Of a stretch of DNA of 64,000 nucleotides, positions 46,079-55,770 are shown piece by piece. The translations under genes were made by a program, and so were the position numbers. This DNA comes from CAWGYQ01 sp963817395 (GTDB lineage Bacteria; Acidobacteriota; Vicinamibacteria; Vicinamibacterales; CAVPJW01), in assembly GCA_963817395.1 (NCBI GenBank), contig CAWFOC010000003.1, forward strand, positions 186,001-250,000, written 5' to 3'. How positions within the stretch are numbered: position 1 is the first letter of the stretch; the number at the start of each line of letters is the position of its first letter. The notes beneath the pieces are model-generated. The model had not been told where the DNA came from. It made no database searches and worked only from the letters and a program-made list of their open reading frames with translations.

Positions 46079-47310
46079 TCAGCCTGCCGGCGCCGAGCGG
46101 AAGGTTGCCGCCAGCGCCGGCCAGTCCGCGACAGCTGACGCGGGGACAATCTTGCGGACCGTCGACACCATCATCAGCCGCTGGTCGGACTGCCGGAACA
46201 TCCGGGCGTTGACATGGAGATCCAGGCCAGCTTCGGTCGCGCGAAGCCACGGCTCGATCTCGATGCGCAGCGTGTCGCGCGAGGACGCGTTGTTCAGGTA
46301 GGCGCTCCGGCGGTGGACGACCGTTCGCTGATCGATCAGATCGTGCGACGAGCGGCGAGGCCGCCGAGGCCAGCACGTCGCGCTCGCAGATATCGAGGAA
46401 CATCGGATAGTTGGCGAAGTACACCAGCCCCGCGCCGTTCAGGTCGCGATCCGGCACGAGCTGATACTCCCGCTGCACCGGCCCGTCGGTCATGGGCGCC
46501 CAGTCGGCGAGCGGCGCCGCGAACGTACCCGTCCGCTCAGCTTCCTTCGTCGCCTCGTACGAGTCCGGCGGATCGGCGAGCGCGGGAATGCGCGCGAAGT
46601 TCGGGTGCGCGGGACGCCCCTTCTTCAGCCACTGAGCGCCGACGAACTGCCTGACGAAGATGTTCGAGAGCCGCACCGCCGGTACTCCGGCGTCCACGGC
46701 CTGCTGCACCGACGTGTAGGGCACGCGCGTTGCACCGCGCCCGGGCACGAGGTACGAGATCCCGTCCACCATCGACGTCCCGTAGCGCGCGACCGAACTG
46801 AACACCGTGAGCCGATCGTTCTCGCCAAATGACGCCATGGGCCGTCCGGCCGGAAACGCGACCTCCACGTAGTAGAACGTCGCATACAGCCGGGCGCCCG
46901 CATCGTCCACGATGTCGCGGCTGGGCACGCCGACGATTTCGCTGACGTGCCGCCAGCGCTGGTCGCCGAGATACTGCAGCAGTGGTGTTTCGGCGAGGTT
47001 GTTGCGCCCCGTGAGCGGCATGCCGATCTCGAGATCCGTGCGGGCCCACTCGGGGCGGACGAGGCGGGCCGCTGGTCTGGGATGTGACGCGCGCAAGGAC
47101 GCTCGCCGGCGTATCGAGCGCCATCCACTCGTCGTCGGAAAACACGACCGCAAGGTTCGTCTCGAGCCGCTCCCGCAGGATGATCAGCTGGAGCGAATCG
47201 AGTCCCTGCCGATCCATCGGCACGCCGAGGTCGATCGCCTCGGGCCGCTCCCGCGTCAGCTCGGCGATGAGCGACCTGAGCTCGGCTTCCGCGGGTGTGC
47301 CGGTCGTCAT
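46079..47310 (-). CDS. ACP-LnmK fusion: carrier domain plus hot-dog acyltransferase/decarboxylase-like protein (two frameshifts)
   Basis: About 409 residues after removing two extra bases. Residues ~1-75 are an acyl carrier domain with phosphopantetheine Ser in MDRQGLDSLQLIIL (GxDS). After a short linker, LDLEIGMPLTGRNNLAETPLLQYLGDQRW, a hot-dog fold follows with LNGAGLVYFANYPMFLDICE, RRSAYLNNAS and a C-terminal HVNARMFR. This matches the LnmK/Pnap_2097 family; LnmK of leinamycin biosynthesis transfers and decarboxylates methylmalonyl to give propionyl-ACP. Extra bases lie near 47073 (GG) and 46343 (CC). No separate stop or start is visible between the domains. The end is taken at 46079; an alternative stop at 45996 needs a deletion. 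Confidence 0.65.
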
Positions 47311-47577
47311 GCCAGCGTCGCGCCGTGTTGCCGCAGGACGTCCACGACGTCGCCGATCGTCTGGCTGGCCGTGAACGTGGTTTCGCCGAGCGTCACGTCG
47401 AAGGCGGTTTCGAGCTCGAAGCTGAACGTCACGGCGTTCATCGAGTCCCAGCCGCCGATGTCGCCGAGGCGCAGCTCCGGCGAGGATGGCCGGCGCCTTC
47501 CGGAACACCGCGATCAGGGCCCTCGTCAGGCGTTCGCGGGTCGCGGCGCTCAGATCCTGATGAGCGTCGCTGCCCAT
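47307..47577 (-). CDS. Acyl carrier protein (frameshifted)
   Basis: An 89-residue carrier protein after removing one extra G near 47483: LTRALIAVFRKAPAILAELRLGDIGGWDSMNAVTFSFELETAFDVTLGETTF. The GWDSMNAV segment carries the Ser for 4'-phosphopantetheine, and the helix II acidic face FELETAFD is typical. ATG 47577 overlaps the end of the ketosynthase by 28 nt, and its stop overlaps the next ATG by 4 nt, so three proteins are coupled. It probably shuttles the acyl chain between the KASIII and LnmK-like enzymes. Confidence 0.75.
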
Positions 47578-48536
47578 GACAGACCTCCTCCGAACACGAC
47601 CAGCACGACGAGGTCGCCGCGCGCGACGCGCTTGGACGCCAGCAGGTCGTCGAACGCGATCAGGACCGAGGCGGCGGCCGTATTACCGTAGCGATCCAGC
47701 GTCACGACGAACTTCGAGAAGTCGATCGCCAGCCGGCCGGCGAGCCCCTGCAATACGCCGATGTTGGCCTGGTGGGGAACGACGAACGCGACATCGCGGC
47801 GATCGACGCCGTGGGCCGCCAGCAGCTCGTTGACGACGTTGGTGCCCTGCTCGAGCACGAAGTCCTGGACGTCCTTCCCGCGCATCAGGAAATACGCGTC
47901 CTGCTGACGCTCCATCCGATGTGTACGGCAGCATCGTGCCGCCGGCGGGAATCTGGATCAGGTCCGCGCCGGAGCCATCCGTGTGGAGCCGGGTGCCGAC
48001 GACGTCGTGCCCGTCGCCGTCGGCGCCGACGAGCGCGGCCGCCGCGCCGTCGCCGAGGCACGCGCACGTCGAGAAATCACGCGGATTGAGATGGCTTCGC
48101 GAGTAGAGCTCGCTCGCGATCACGAGCACGCGCGCTAGCCGCACGCGATCGGATCAGCGAATCCGCGACGTGCAGCGCAAACACCGCACCCGAGCACACC
48201 GCGCCCACGTCAAAGGCGTACGCCCCGCGCGCGCCGATCAGCTGCTGCACGCGCGTGGCTGTCGCCGGCTGGATCCGATCGGGCGACGAGGTCGCGAGAA
48301 CGATGACGTCGAGCTCGTCGGGCGACACCGCCGCGCGCTGCAGGCAGCACGCTTGCGGCTTTCGCGCCGAGATCGGACGTGTACTCGTCGTCGGCGGCAT
48401 AGCGCCGGGCCGAGATGCCGGTCTTCTCCGCGATGAGGGGCAGCGTCGAGGCTGGAAACTGCGTCAACGCTTCGTTCGGAACGACGCGCTCGGGCAAGTA
48501 CGATGCGGTAGCGAGGATTCTCGCCGCGAACGACAT
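47550..48536 (-). CDS. 3-oxoacyl-ACP synthase III (KASIII/FabH-like) (three frameshifts)
   Basis: About 327 residues after removing three single extra bases (near 48363, 48146 and 47915). ILATASYLPERVVPNEAL opens the fold and EKTGISARRYAADDE gives the substrate loop. DVGAVCSGAVFALHVAD carries the nucleophile Cys, DFSTCACLGDGAAAALVGA the glycine-rich strand, PHQANIGVLQG the His and LDRYGNTAAASV the Asn. The triad C-H-N is intact, but AVCSG replaces the usual ACSG context. It condenses an acyl primer with malonyl-ACP and is presumably not the housekeeping FabH, given its setting with two carrier domains and an LnmK-like protein. Confidence 0.82.
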
Positions 48537-48541
48537 TCCAC

Positions 48542-48547
48542 TATAAT
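48542..48547 (+). promoter_or_regulatory. TATAAT in the KASIII/GNAT divergent gap
   Basis: A perfect TATAAT on the plus strand, 31 nt before GTG 48579 of the second GNAT gene, within a 42-nt AT-rich gap. The opposite strand (TTATAG/TAAATT) could serve the KASIII gene, whose ATG is only 5 nt away from the box, so the biosynthetic cluster and the GNAT cassette probably share control. Confidence 0.45.
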
Positions 48548-48578
48548 TTAGAGTAGTCTCGACGACTCCATCAAGGCG

Positions 48579-49638
48579 GTGCGGCTCGTGAGCGTGCAGA
48601 TCGGCCTCCGAACGACAGCGGACACCGAAGAACTCCACAACATCTATCGACGCATCTTCGGGGACACGAAGGCCGCAGCACGGCGCGCGTCCTGGGCGTG
48701 GCAATACGAATGCAACCCGCAGTCCCCGGGCGGGCCGGTCGTGTATGTCGCGCGGGAGCGACGCCACGCCCTCTCGGGCAGATGGGGACGATGCCCGTGT
48801 CGCTGTGGTGGGGCGGCCGTGAGGTGCGCGGCGCGTGGGGCATCGACTACTTCGTGAATCCCGACGCCGAGGGGCTCGGCCACAGCATCGCGCTGGCCAA
48901 AGCGTGGATGCAGGACGTGGACGTCGCGCTCGCGCTCGGTCTCGCGCGAACGAGCTACCTCATTTGTCGTCGTCTCGGGTTTCACGACCTCGGCTTCGTG
49001 CCGTTCTTCCAGGCCGTGCTCGATCCCGCGGCGCATCGTCCGCCGAGCGCTACGGCCGGCTGGCCGGGAGTCTGGCCGCGCCATTGACGGCGGCCGTCAC
49101 GAGGCGCACGCGCGGCCGCGAGCCGGCCTCTGCGGCGGAGATCGACGTCAGCGCCCCGTCCTCGATTGGGGCCGACTACGACGCCCTGTGGGAACGCGCG
49201 CGCGGCAGCTTCGACGCCTGCGTCAGGCGCGATGCTGCCTACGTCCGCTGGCGATACCACGACGCGCCGCACAAGCAGTACGACATCCTGGAGGCACGCC
49301 GCGCCGGAGAGTTGACCGGATTCGCCGTGACCCGTCATGAGGACTACCGGGGCCTCCGACTCGGCTGGATCGTCGACCTGTTCGCCTCGTCGGACGATCG
49401 CGCGACGCGCGACGCGCTGCTGACCGCCGTCATGCGCAACTTCGCCGAGGCGCGTGTCGCGAGAGTGCAGGCGCTCTGCACCAGCGACGCACTGGCGGCC
49501 GCCCTGGGCCGCCATGGCTTCTTCAAGGGGGAAGCCAGGGGGCATCTCTGCGCGCGGCCCAACGGCATCGCCGGCCTGCCGACCGCGGAATCCGGCCGCT
49601 GGCACGTCGTCTTCGGCGACGGCGACTGGGATCGGTAG
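48579..49638 (+). CDS. GNAT-family N-acyltransferase (copy 2, two frameshifts)
   Basis: Paralogue of the GNAT at 1644-2687. The first piece has IYRRIFGDTKAAARRASWAWQYECNPQ, the second TMPVSLWWGGREVRGAWGIDYFVNPDAEGLGHSIALAK and the third LWERARGSFDACVRRDAAYVRWRY and RWHVVFGDGDWDR. Breaks near 48765 and 49050 each need one added base, unlike most errors here, so real decay is possible. Repaired length is about 353 residues. The acyl-CoA loop is less canonical than in copy 1 (PDAEGLGHS in place of PERQRQGLG). It is divergent from the KASIII cluster and followed 8 nt later by a methyltransferase. Confidence 0.7.
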
Positions 49639-49646
49639 CCGCATCC

Positions 49647-50502
49647 ATGCGCCAGATAGACGACGTCCAGATCAAGCGCCACGCGGCGCTGCGTTTCAGG
49701 TCCGAGTACGACTACGCGCTCTTCGAGTACTACCGCAGCGCGAAGGTCATCGCGTTTCTCGAGGCCGGCGGTGTCACCCTCCACGGCCGGGCGCTCGACT
49801 GCGGATGCGGCGGCGGGGGCATGCCGCTGTCGATCGCGGAGCACGTCGACGAAAGCATCGGGATCGACCCGTTCGATCGGTTCGGTGATGCCGGGGTGAA
49901 GCTCGCGCGCGACGCGCGGTCTCCGGAACGTCCGCTTCGCGCGCGCGGACGGCATGGCGCTGCCTTTCGCGGCAGGGATGTTCGATCTCGTGCTCTCGCA
50001 CGCCGTCATCGAGCATGTTGCAGACGCTCTTGTCTACCTGCAAGAGTGCCGGCGCGTGATGGCCGCCGACGGTCGGCTATACCTCTCGACCGCGCCCTAC
50101 CTGTCGTTTGCGGGCGCGCACCTCCCCAGGCTGCTGGTTCCTATCCCGCTCCACTGGATCTTCGGCCGCACAATCGCCTTCGGCACGTTCCGCTGGCTCG
50201 CGCGGCATGCGCCGTGGACGCTCAAGGAACCGGCGCACGAGAATTCCTTCATCCGCGACGCTCGGCGCGGCATCGTCAAGCACGACGACCTGCTCGAGAA
50301 GGTCCGCGTCCAGCGCCTGCGCGCGCTCATCGACCAGGCCGGCCTCCGTGTCGTCCACGAGCACCTGAGCGTCAGCGGTACCGTGCGCCGCCTGCCGCGG
50401 GCCCTCGGCCGCCGCCTTCGCGACAGCCCGGCGACGCAGGATTACTTGCTGAGCAACATCGAGTACGTGCTGGCGCGGACCTCTAGATGCCGATCGATCT
50501 GA
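49647..50502 (+). CDS. Class I SAM-dependent methyltransferase (frameshifted)
   Basis: About 284 residues after removing one extra base near 49918. RALDCGCGGGGMPLSIAEHV is SAM motif I, GIDPFDRF motif II, and FDLVLSHAVIEHVADALVYLQECRRVMAADGRLYLSTAPYLSF covers motifs III-IV as in Methyltransf_11 enzymes. It is the full-length relative of the deleted copy at 1397-1627. ATG 49647 begins MRQIDDVQIKRH as in that copy. It overlaps the convergent ygfZ by 20 nt. Substrate unknown; a glycan or polyketide-like product are both possible. Confidence 0.82.
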
Positions 50503-51511
50503 AGGGCAGCGGCGACACGACGGCCTCCACGCGCGCGCCAGCGTGTTCGATGGCCACGCGGGTTCCCGGATCGCTCGAGCCACGCTGCACGTAGCCAAGC
50601 GCGATGCTCCTCGCGAGCGCGGGCGACCAGGCGACGCTCGTCACGCGACCAATGACGTTTTCGGCGGCAACGATTGAATCGGCCGGCGACGGCATCGTCT
50701 CGCCATCGAGCGTAAGACCCACGAGTCGTCTGGCCACCCGGCCATGCCCGCGGTGCAGAATCCGCACAATCACTTCCTGGCCGGGATAGCACCCTTTGGT
50801 GAAGCTGATCGCGCGCTGCTCAATCCCGGCTTCGAGCGGAATGGTGTCGCTGTCCATGTCGACCCCGAAGCGGGGCCGCCCGGCCTCGATCCTCAGCACT
50901 TCGAAAGTGGGCTCCTCGATCGCAACAGCGCCGGCTGCTTGAAGGGCCTGCTCGAGCTCCGCCGCGTGCTCGCACCCGATGAGTACGTCGTACCCAATGA
51001 CGCCGAGTGAATCGTCACGGACGATCACGACGTTGCGGTGGTTGACCATCCACTCACGGCTGTCGTACTCGCCAAGCGCGGTCATCTCATCGCTGACAGG
51101 CTGAAGACCTGGAAACAGATTGCCGAAAGCCCCCGCGATGGTCGCGACAGAGGCGGGACCGGCCACGCGAAGGATCGCGGTCGATGCGGTCCGATCGGCC
51201 ACCTGTACGTCTTCCGCAAAAATGGAGAGATCGAGGCGCTCGAGCAGATCGTGGGTCACCGAAGGCTCGACATCGAGCAGCACGCGATCGTCGCGCACCA
51301 CCACGCGCATGTCGGCAATCATGCGGCCCTGCGGGGTCAGGTAGGCGGAGTAGCAGCCCCGGCCCGGTCCGAGATCCGCGATGTCATTGGTGAGCAGGTT
51401 GTGCAGCAGTGAAATGCGGTCGCCGCCGGTGATCACAATCGTGCCGCGACCGGAACGATCGGCGACGACGGAGCGTTCTCGGGCTGCCTGGTACCCATCC
51501 AGCGAGAGCAT
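50483..51511 (-). CDS. ygfZ: Folate-binding Fe-S cluster assembly protein YgfZ/GcvT-like
   Basis: A 342-residue GcvT-fold protein. The diagnostic YgfZ motif K-G-C-Y-x-G-Q-E is present (FTKGCYPGQEVIVRI near residue 236), together with LLHNLLTNDIADLGPGRGCYSAYLTPQGRMIADM at the N-terminus. It helps maintain iron-sulfur enzymes such as MiaB using tetrahydrofolate. ATG 51511 is 23 nt from the divergent hydrolase start. Its 3' end overlaps the methyltransferase by 20 nt. Confidence 0.9.
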   Translation of the reverse strand: MLSLDGYQAARERSVVADRSGRGTIVITGGDRISLLHNLLTNDIADLGPGRGCYSAYLTPQGRMIADMRVVVRDDRVLLDVEPSVTHDLLERLDLSIFAEDVQVADRTASTAILRVAGPASVATIAGAFGNLFPGLQPVSDEMTALGEYDSREWMVNHRNVVIVRDDSLGVIGYDVLIGCEHAAELEQALQAAGAVAIEEPTFEVLRIEAGRPRFGVDMDSDTIPLEAGIEQRAISFTKGCYPGQEVIVRILHRGHGRVARRLVGLTLDGETMPSPADSIVAAENVIGRVTSVAWSPALARSIALGYVQRGSSDPGTRVAIEHAGARVEAVVSPLPFRSIGI

Positions 51512-51519
51512 TGGCTGCG

Positions 51520-51528
51520 TGCTATTCT
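51520..51528 (+). promoter_or_regulatory. Extended -10 placing transcription at the hydrolase start codon
   Basis: TGC-TATTCT ends 6 nt before GTG 51535. The gap between the divergent start codons is 23 nt, too small for a normal leader with a Shine-Dalgarno, so a leaderless transcript is likely. Confidence 0.45.
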
Positions 51529-51534
51529 CAGTAG

Positions 51535-53167
51535 GTGCGTCCGATTCATTGTATCGCTGCCCTTCTCTGCCTCGCCGCAGGCCCCATGGCGGAGGCCCAG
51601 ACCGAACCGCAGTCGACCACCTTCAACGTCTTCGTCGGGGGCCGGCAGGTCGGCTCCGAGGACACGACGGTTGCGCGCAATCCAGACGGCTGGACCATCA
51701 GCACGACCGGGCGTCTCGGCCCGCCGTTCAACATCATCACGAGGCGTCTCGAGATTCGGTACGACCCGGCCTGGAAGCCCCTGGAGCTGACGCTGGACGC
51801 GGCAGTACAGGGGCGGCCACAGCGTCTGCACACGGCATTTCAGGGGACGAAGGCCACCACGGAATACTCGTACCTCGGCGAGCAGGAAACGAAGACGGTC
51901 GACGTCGCCGCCGACACCATCGCGCTGCCCAGCCCGTTCTTCGGCGCTTATGAGGCGGTCGCGGCGCGGCTCTCTGCGACTCCGTCGCCGGTCGAGCTCA
52001 AGGCGTTCGTGGTGCCGCAGGCGGAGGTGACCCTGCAGGTCAAGGGCGCGTCGAACGAGCGATTCCAGATTGGCACCAGGACGCTCGATGCACGGCGTTA
52101 CCAGCTCGCGATCGTCAGCCCCGCCGGACAAGTCGACGCCGAGCTCTGGACCGACAGCACGGGCCGGCTGCTGCGCGTGCACCTGCCGCATCAGTCCCTG
52201 GACGTGCTCCGCCACGACGTGTCCCTCGTCTCGGCTCGCGTCGAGCGTATCAGCCACCCAGGCGACGAGCAGGTGGCGATCGAGGGCAACGGGTTTACGC
52301 TGGCGTCGACCATCAGCCGGCCGGCCACAACCGGATCCGCCCCGCTGCCTGCCGTCATCCTGCTCGGCGACTCGAGCGCGTTCGATCGCGACGGCGTCAT
52401 CAACGGTGTGCCGGTACTCGGACAGCTTGCGGGGCTGCTGGCCGATCGCGGATTTCTCGTCGTGCGCTACGACAAGCGCGGCACGGGACAGAGCGGCGGG
52501 CGTCCAGAGTCGGTGAGCCTCGCCGACTACGCCGACGATGCGCGAGCCGTGGTCCGATACCTGAGAGAGCGAAAGGACGTCGACGACAAACGGATCGCGA
52601 TCGTCGGCCACGGCGAAGGCGGCTGGGCCGCTCTGCAGGCCGCGGCGGGCTTCGGCAACGTTCGGGCGGTCGTCACCGATGGCCGCGGCCGGCACGACGG
52701 GCTCCGAGCTGGTCGTCGAGCAGCAGCGCCTCGCGCTGGATCGCTCGACGCTGTCCCAGTCAGAGCGGGAAACGGCGCTCGACGTCCAGCAGAAAATCCT
52801 GCAGGCCGTCGTCGAAGGGGCATCGTGGGAAGGTATTCCTCCGGACATGCGCCGGCGTGCGGACACGGCACTCTATCGGAGCTTTCTGCTGTTCGATCCG
52901 GCGGTGCCTCTCAAGCGCCTGGACCAGCCGCTGCTGGTACTTCACGGCGAGGCCGACGCCATGGTTCCTCCCGAACACGCCGATCGTGTGGTCGCTCTGG
53001 CCACGGCACGGAAGCGCAAGGCGCCCGTGGACGTCCAAAAGATCGCCGGTGTCGATCACGAGCTGATCGATCGACCGACTGAGCCGAACGAAGTCAGCGT
53101 CAAGCTGGCGGAGACGGTGGCGGCGTGGCTCCATAAGGCGATGCCGGCGCCTGTGCCGAAGAGCTAG
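51535..53167 (+). CDS. Secreted alpha/beta hydrolase-fold protein lacking the nucleophile Ser (frameshifted)
   Basis: About 543 residues after removing one extra G near 52679 (repair AVVTMAAAGTTGSELVVEQQ). Signal peptide CIAALLCLAAGPMAEAQ; residues ~25-250 form a beta-rich domain, then an S9/dienelactone-like hydrolase domain with VILLGDSSAFDRDGV, VVRYDKRGTGQSGG, and C-terminal LHGEADAMVPPEHA (Asp) and GVDHELIDR (His). The nucleophile elbow reads IVGHGEGGWAA where this family has GHSEGG, so Gly replaces the catalytic Ser with no indel nearby. It is either catalytically dead or carries a substitution error (AGC to GGC). GTG 51535, divergent from ygfZ. Confidence 0.78.
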
Positions 53168-53199
53168 TCCCGTCGGCACGTGCGCTGGCTCAGCGCGGC

Positions 53200-54459
53200 C
53201 TATTCGTAGCGCAGAGATTCAATCGGATCGAGGCGGGACGCGCGAAGCGCCGGCCACAGCCCGCTCAGGACACCCGCGACACCCAGGATGGCCGTCGTCG
53301 CCAGCATCACATCCGGCGACAGCACCAGCTGAATGTCCGTCTTTCCCGACGGGTCGTCGAGAAGCTGTCCAAGGAACGGCCGCGACCCGATCAGCGTCAC
53401 CAGCAGGTACGACAGCGCGATGCCGATGAGGCCGCCGAGCGCCGTGATCGCGAGGGCTTCGAGCAGAAACTGCACGAGGATGTGGCGACGGCGCGCGCCG
53501 AGCGCCTTGCGTACGCCAATCTCACGCGTCCGCTCGGTGACCGACACGAGCATGATGTTCATCACGCCCACACCGCCGATCATCAGCGTCAGCGAACCGA
53601 TGAAGACGAGGACAATCTGCAGGCCGTTGGTGATGCCGTCGAGCATGCCCATGATTTCGGCGGAATCCCTGATGCTCACGGCATGATCGTCCGCTGGATC
53701 GAAGTGGTGCCGCGCCGCCATCACGTCGCGAACCGCTCGCACGGCTCGATCGTGCACGGCCGGGCTCAGGCTTTCGATGACGAAGTCGTCGACGTAATCC
53801 TGGGACCACAGCTGACGGGCCACGGTATAGGGGATGAACACCGAGTACTTGTCGGGATAGAAGTAGTTCGAGATCTGAGCCTTGTTCAACATCACGCCGA
53901 CAATCTCGAACGTCAGGCCGTTGATGCGCACGCGCTCACCAACCGGCGGAATGGCATTGAACAGGTTGCGCGCGATTTCGTAGCCGAGAAACGCCACGCG
54001 TCTGTGGCTCTCCACATCGTCGGCGCTGATGAAGCGGCCCGTTTCGGCCGTTTCGCTGCGCATCAGCGCGTACTCGGCGGCAACGCCGCGGACGCCGGCC
54101 GTCATCGAGCGGCTGCCGTAGGCGATTGGCAGCGACTCCATGTACTCGGGACTGACATACTTCACGTAGCCGATCTCCTTCAGGTATTCCCCATCCTCCT
54201 CCTTCAGCAGAATACGACGCCCGGCGCGCTGGCCGCCGGCCTGCAGGCTCGTCTGCCCGTTGACGACCAGGAATGTCCCTTCCGAGAACGCATTCCGGAA
54301 TCCCACGACGAGCGCATCGCGAAACCCGTTGCCGTACGCCAGCAGCAGCACGACCGTCACGATGCCCCAGGCGATGCCCAGCATGGTGAGCGCCGCACGA
54401 AAGCGGTGGGCCCACAGCGCACGGCCGGCTTCGCCGACGATCTCGCGGAAGTGCCACAT
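53200..54459 (-). CDS. MacB-like ABC transporter permease (no ATPase domain), second of pair
   Basis: A 419-residue FtsX-fold permease: helix 1 AALTMLGIAWGIVTVVLLLAYGNG, a MacB_PCD periplasmic domain, then three helices with GGVGVMNIMLVSVTERTREIGVRKALGARRRHILVQFLLEA, the cytoplasmic coupling region. It ends ALRASRLDPIESLRYE, as in MacB. Starts directly after the stop of the first permease. Such permeases need a MacB-type ATPase, but none is encoded in this operon. Confidence 0.87.
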   Translation of the reverse strand: MWHFREIVGEAGRALWAHRFRAALTMLGIAWGIVTVVLLLAYGNGFRDALVVGFRNAFSEGTFLVVNGQTSLQAGGQRAGRRILLKEEDGEYLKEIGYVKYVSPEYMESLPIAYGSRSMTAGVRGVAAEYALMRSETAETGRFISADDVESHRRVAFLGYEIARNLFNAIPPVGERVRINGLTFEIVGVMLNKAQISNYFYPDKYSVFIPYTVARQLWSQDYVDDFVIESLSPAVHDRAVRAVRDVMAARHHFDPADDHAVSIRDSAEIMGMLDGITNGLQIVLVFIGSLTLMIGGVGVMNIMLVSVTERTREIGVRKALGARRRHILVQFLLEALAITALGGLIGIALSYLLVTLIGSRPFLGQLLDDPSGKTDIQLVLSPDVMLATTAILGVAGVLSGLWPALRASRLDPIESLRYE

Positions 54460-55770
54460 CTAGGTATCGAACCTCAGCGCCTCCACGGGCGGAAGCGACG
54501 CGGCCCTCCGTGCGGGATAGGTGGAAGCGGCCGTGCCGATCACCACCAGCGCGCCAATCGAGAAGACGACCATGGGCCAGGTGATGATCATCCCGCTGAA
54601 ACGCGCCGGCAGCGGAAGCATGTTGACGAGCGCGCAGAGGATCCAGGCCACGGCAAATCCAATCAGCCCGCTCAGGAGTGTGAGAAAGAGGCCTTCGCTG
54701 AAGAATTGCCATTCGACGGCGCGCGAGGTCGCGCCGAGCGCTTTGCGAACACCGATTTCGCGGGTGCGCTCGCGCACCGCCACGAGCATGATGTTCATCA
54801 CGCCGATGCCGCCGAGCAGCAGCGTGATCACGCTGACACTGAGGAAGAACTCGTCCATCGCCCCGATCATCCGGCCGAACATCGCCGACTCGAGGGAGGT
54901 GTTCCAGAACGAGATGGCCCAGAGATCGTCGGGGTCGAAGCGATGGCGCCCGGCGAGCACCGCCCGAATCTCACGCTCGACCGGCGTCCGGCCGTCGAGC
55001 GCGAAGATGCCGCGGCTGCGATCGCGCGCGATTTGTCTGGCGAGATCGTCCGCCACGTGCGCGTAGGGCGCCGCGATGATGGCCGAGAGCGAGTCGCGGG
55101 TGTCAAAAGACCCGGTGAGCGGAAAGTCCCGGCGCATCGCCTCGTACGGAACGAACAGCCGCTCGTCGTCCTGCCCGGTGTAGTTCGAGTCCTGATCTTT
55201 CTTTCGAATGCAGCCGACCACGGTGTACGAGAGGCCGTCGAGCTGCACGACGTGGCCCACGGGACTTCGATCGGCGAACAGCAGCCGGCTGGCCTCGTGC
55301 CCGATGACGACTACCCGCCGCGCTTCAGCGCTGTCCGCGCCGTTCAGGAGGCGGCCGCGGTCGACCTCGATCGTCCTGACGGACTGGAAGACCGGCCAGA
55401 CGCCGCTCATCTGCAGCGAGCTCGAGTTGAAGGGACTCTTGACCTTGACGGCCGTGCGCATCAACTCGGGACTGACGTGCTCGACGAGCCGCGCACGCGC
55501 CTGCAGCAGCTCGACGTCGGCCATCGTGAGCCTGATCTGACGGCCCGACCGCTGGCCGCCGGCCTCGGTGCTCGTCCGGCCGTTGCGGACGATCACGATA
55601 TTCTTGCCGAGCTCTTCGAGAACCTTCTGATTGCCGAGCTGAAACCCCTCGCCCATCGCGGCCAGGACGACAATCGACACCACGCCCCAGATGATGCCGA
55701 ACATCGTGAGCAGGGTGCGCAGCTTGTTCGCGCGAAGATTGTCGAACGACTGCGCGACGAGCTCCGTCAT
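54460..55770 (-). CDS. MacB-like ABC transporter permease (no ATPase domain), first of pair
   Basis: A 436-residue permease parallel to the next one: LRTLLTMFGIIWGVVSIVVLAAMGEG, MacB_PCD domain, GGIGVMNIMLVAVRERTREIGVRKALGATSRAVEWQFFSE and PARRAASLPPVEALRFDT. The two probably form a heterodimer in the inner membrane. ATG 55770 overlaps the MacA-like stop (ATGA). Confidence 0.87.
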   Translation of the reverse strand: MTELVAQSFDNLRANKLRTLLTMFGIIWGVVSIVVLAAMGEGFQLGNQKVLEELGKNIVIVRNGRTSTEAGGQRSGRQIRLTMADVELLQARARLVEHVSPELMRTAVKVKSPFNSSSLQMSGVWPVFQSVRTIEVDRGRLLNGADSAEARRVVVIGHEASRLLFADRSPVGHVVQLDGLSYTVVGCIRKKDQDSNYTGQDDERLFVPYEAMRRDFPLTGSFDTRDSLSAIIAAPYAHVADDLARQIARDRSRGIFALDGRTPVEREIRAVLAGRHRFDPDDLWAISFWNTSLESAMFGRMIGAMDEFFLSVSVITLLLGGIGVMNIMLVAVRERTREIGVRKALGATSRAVEWQFFSEGLFLTLLSGLIGFAVAWILCALVNMLPLPARFSGMIITWPMVVFSIGALVVIGTAASTYPARRAASLPPVEALRFDT

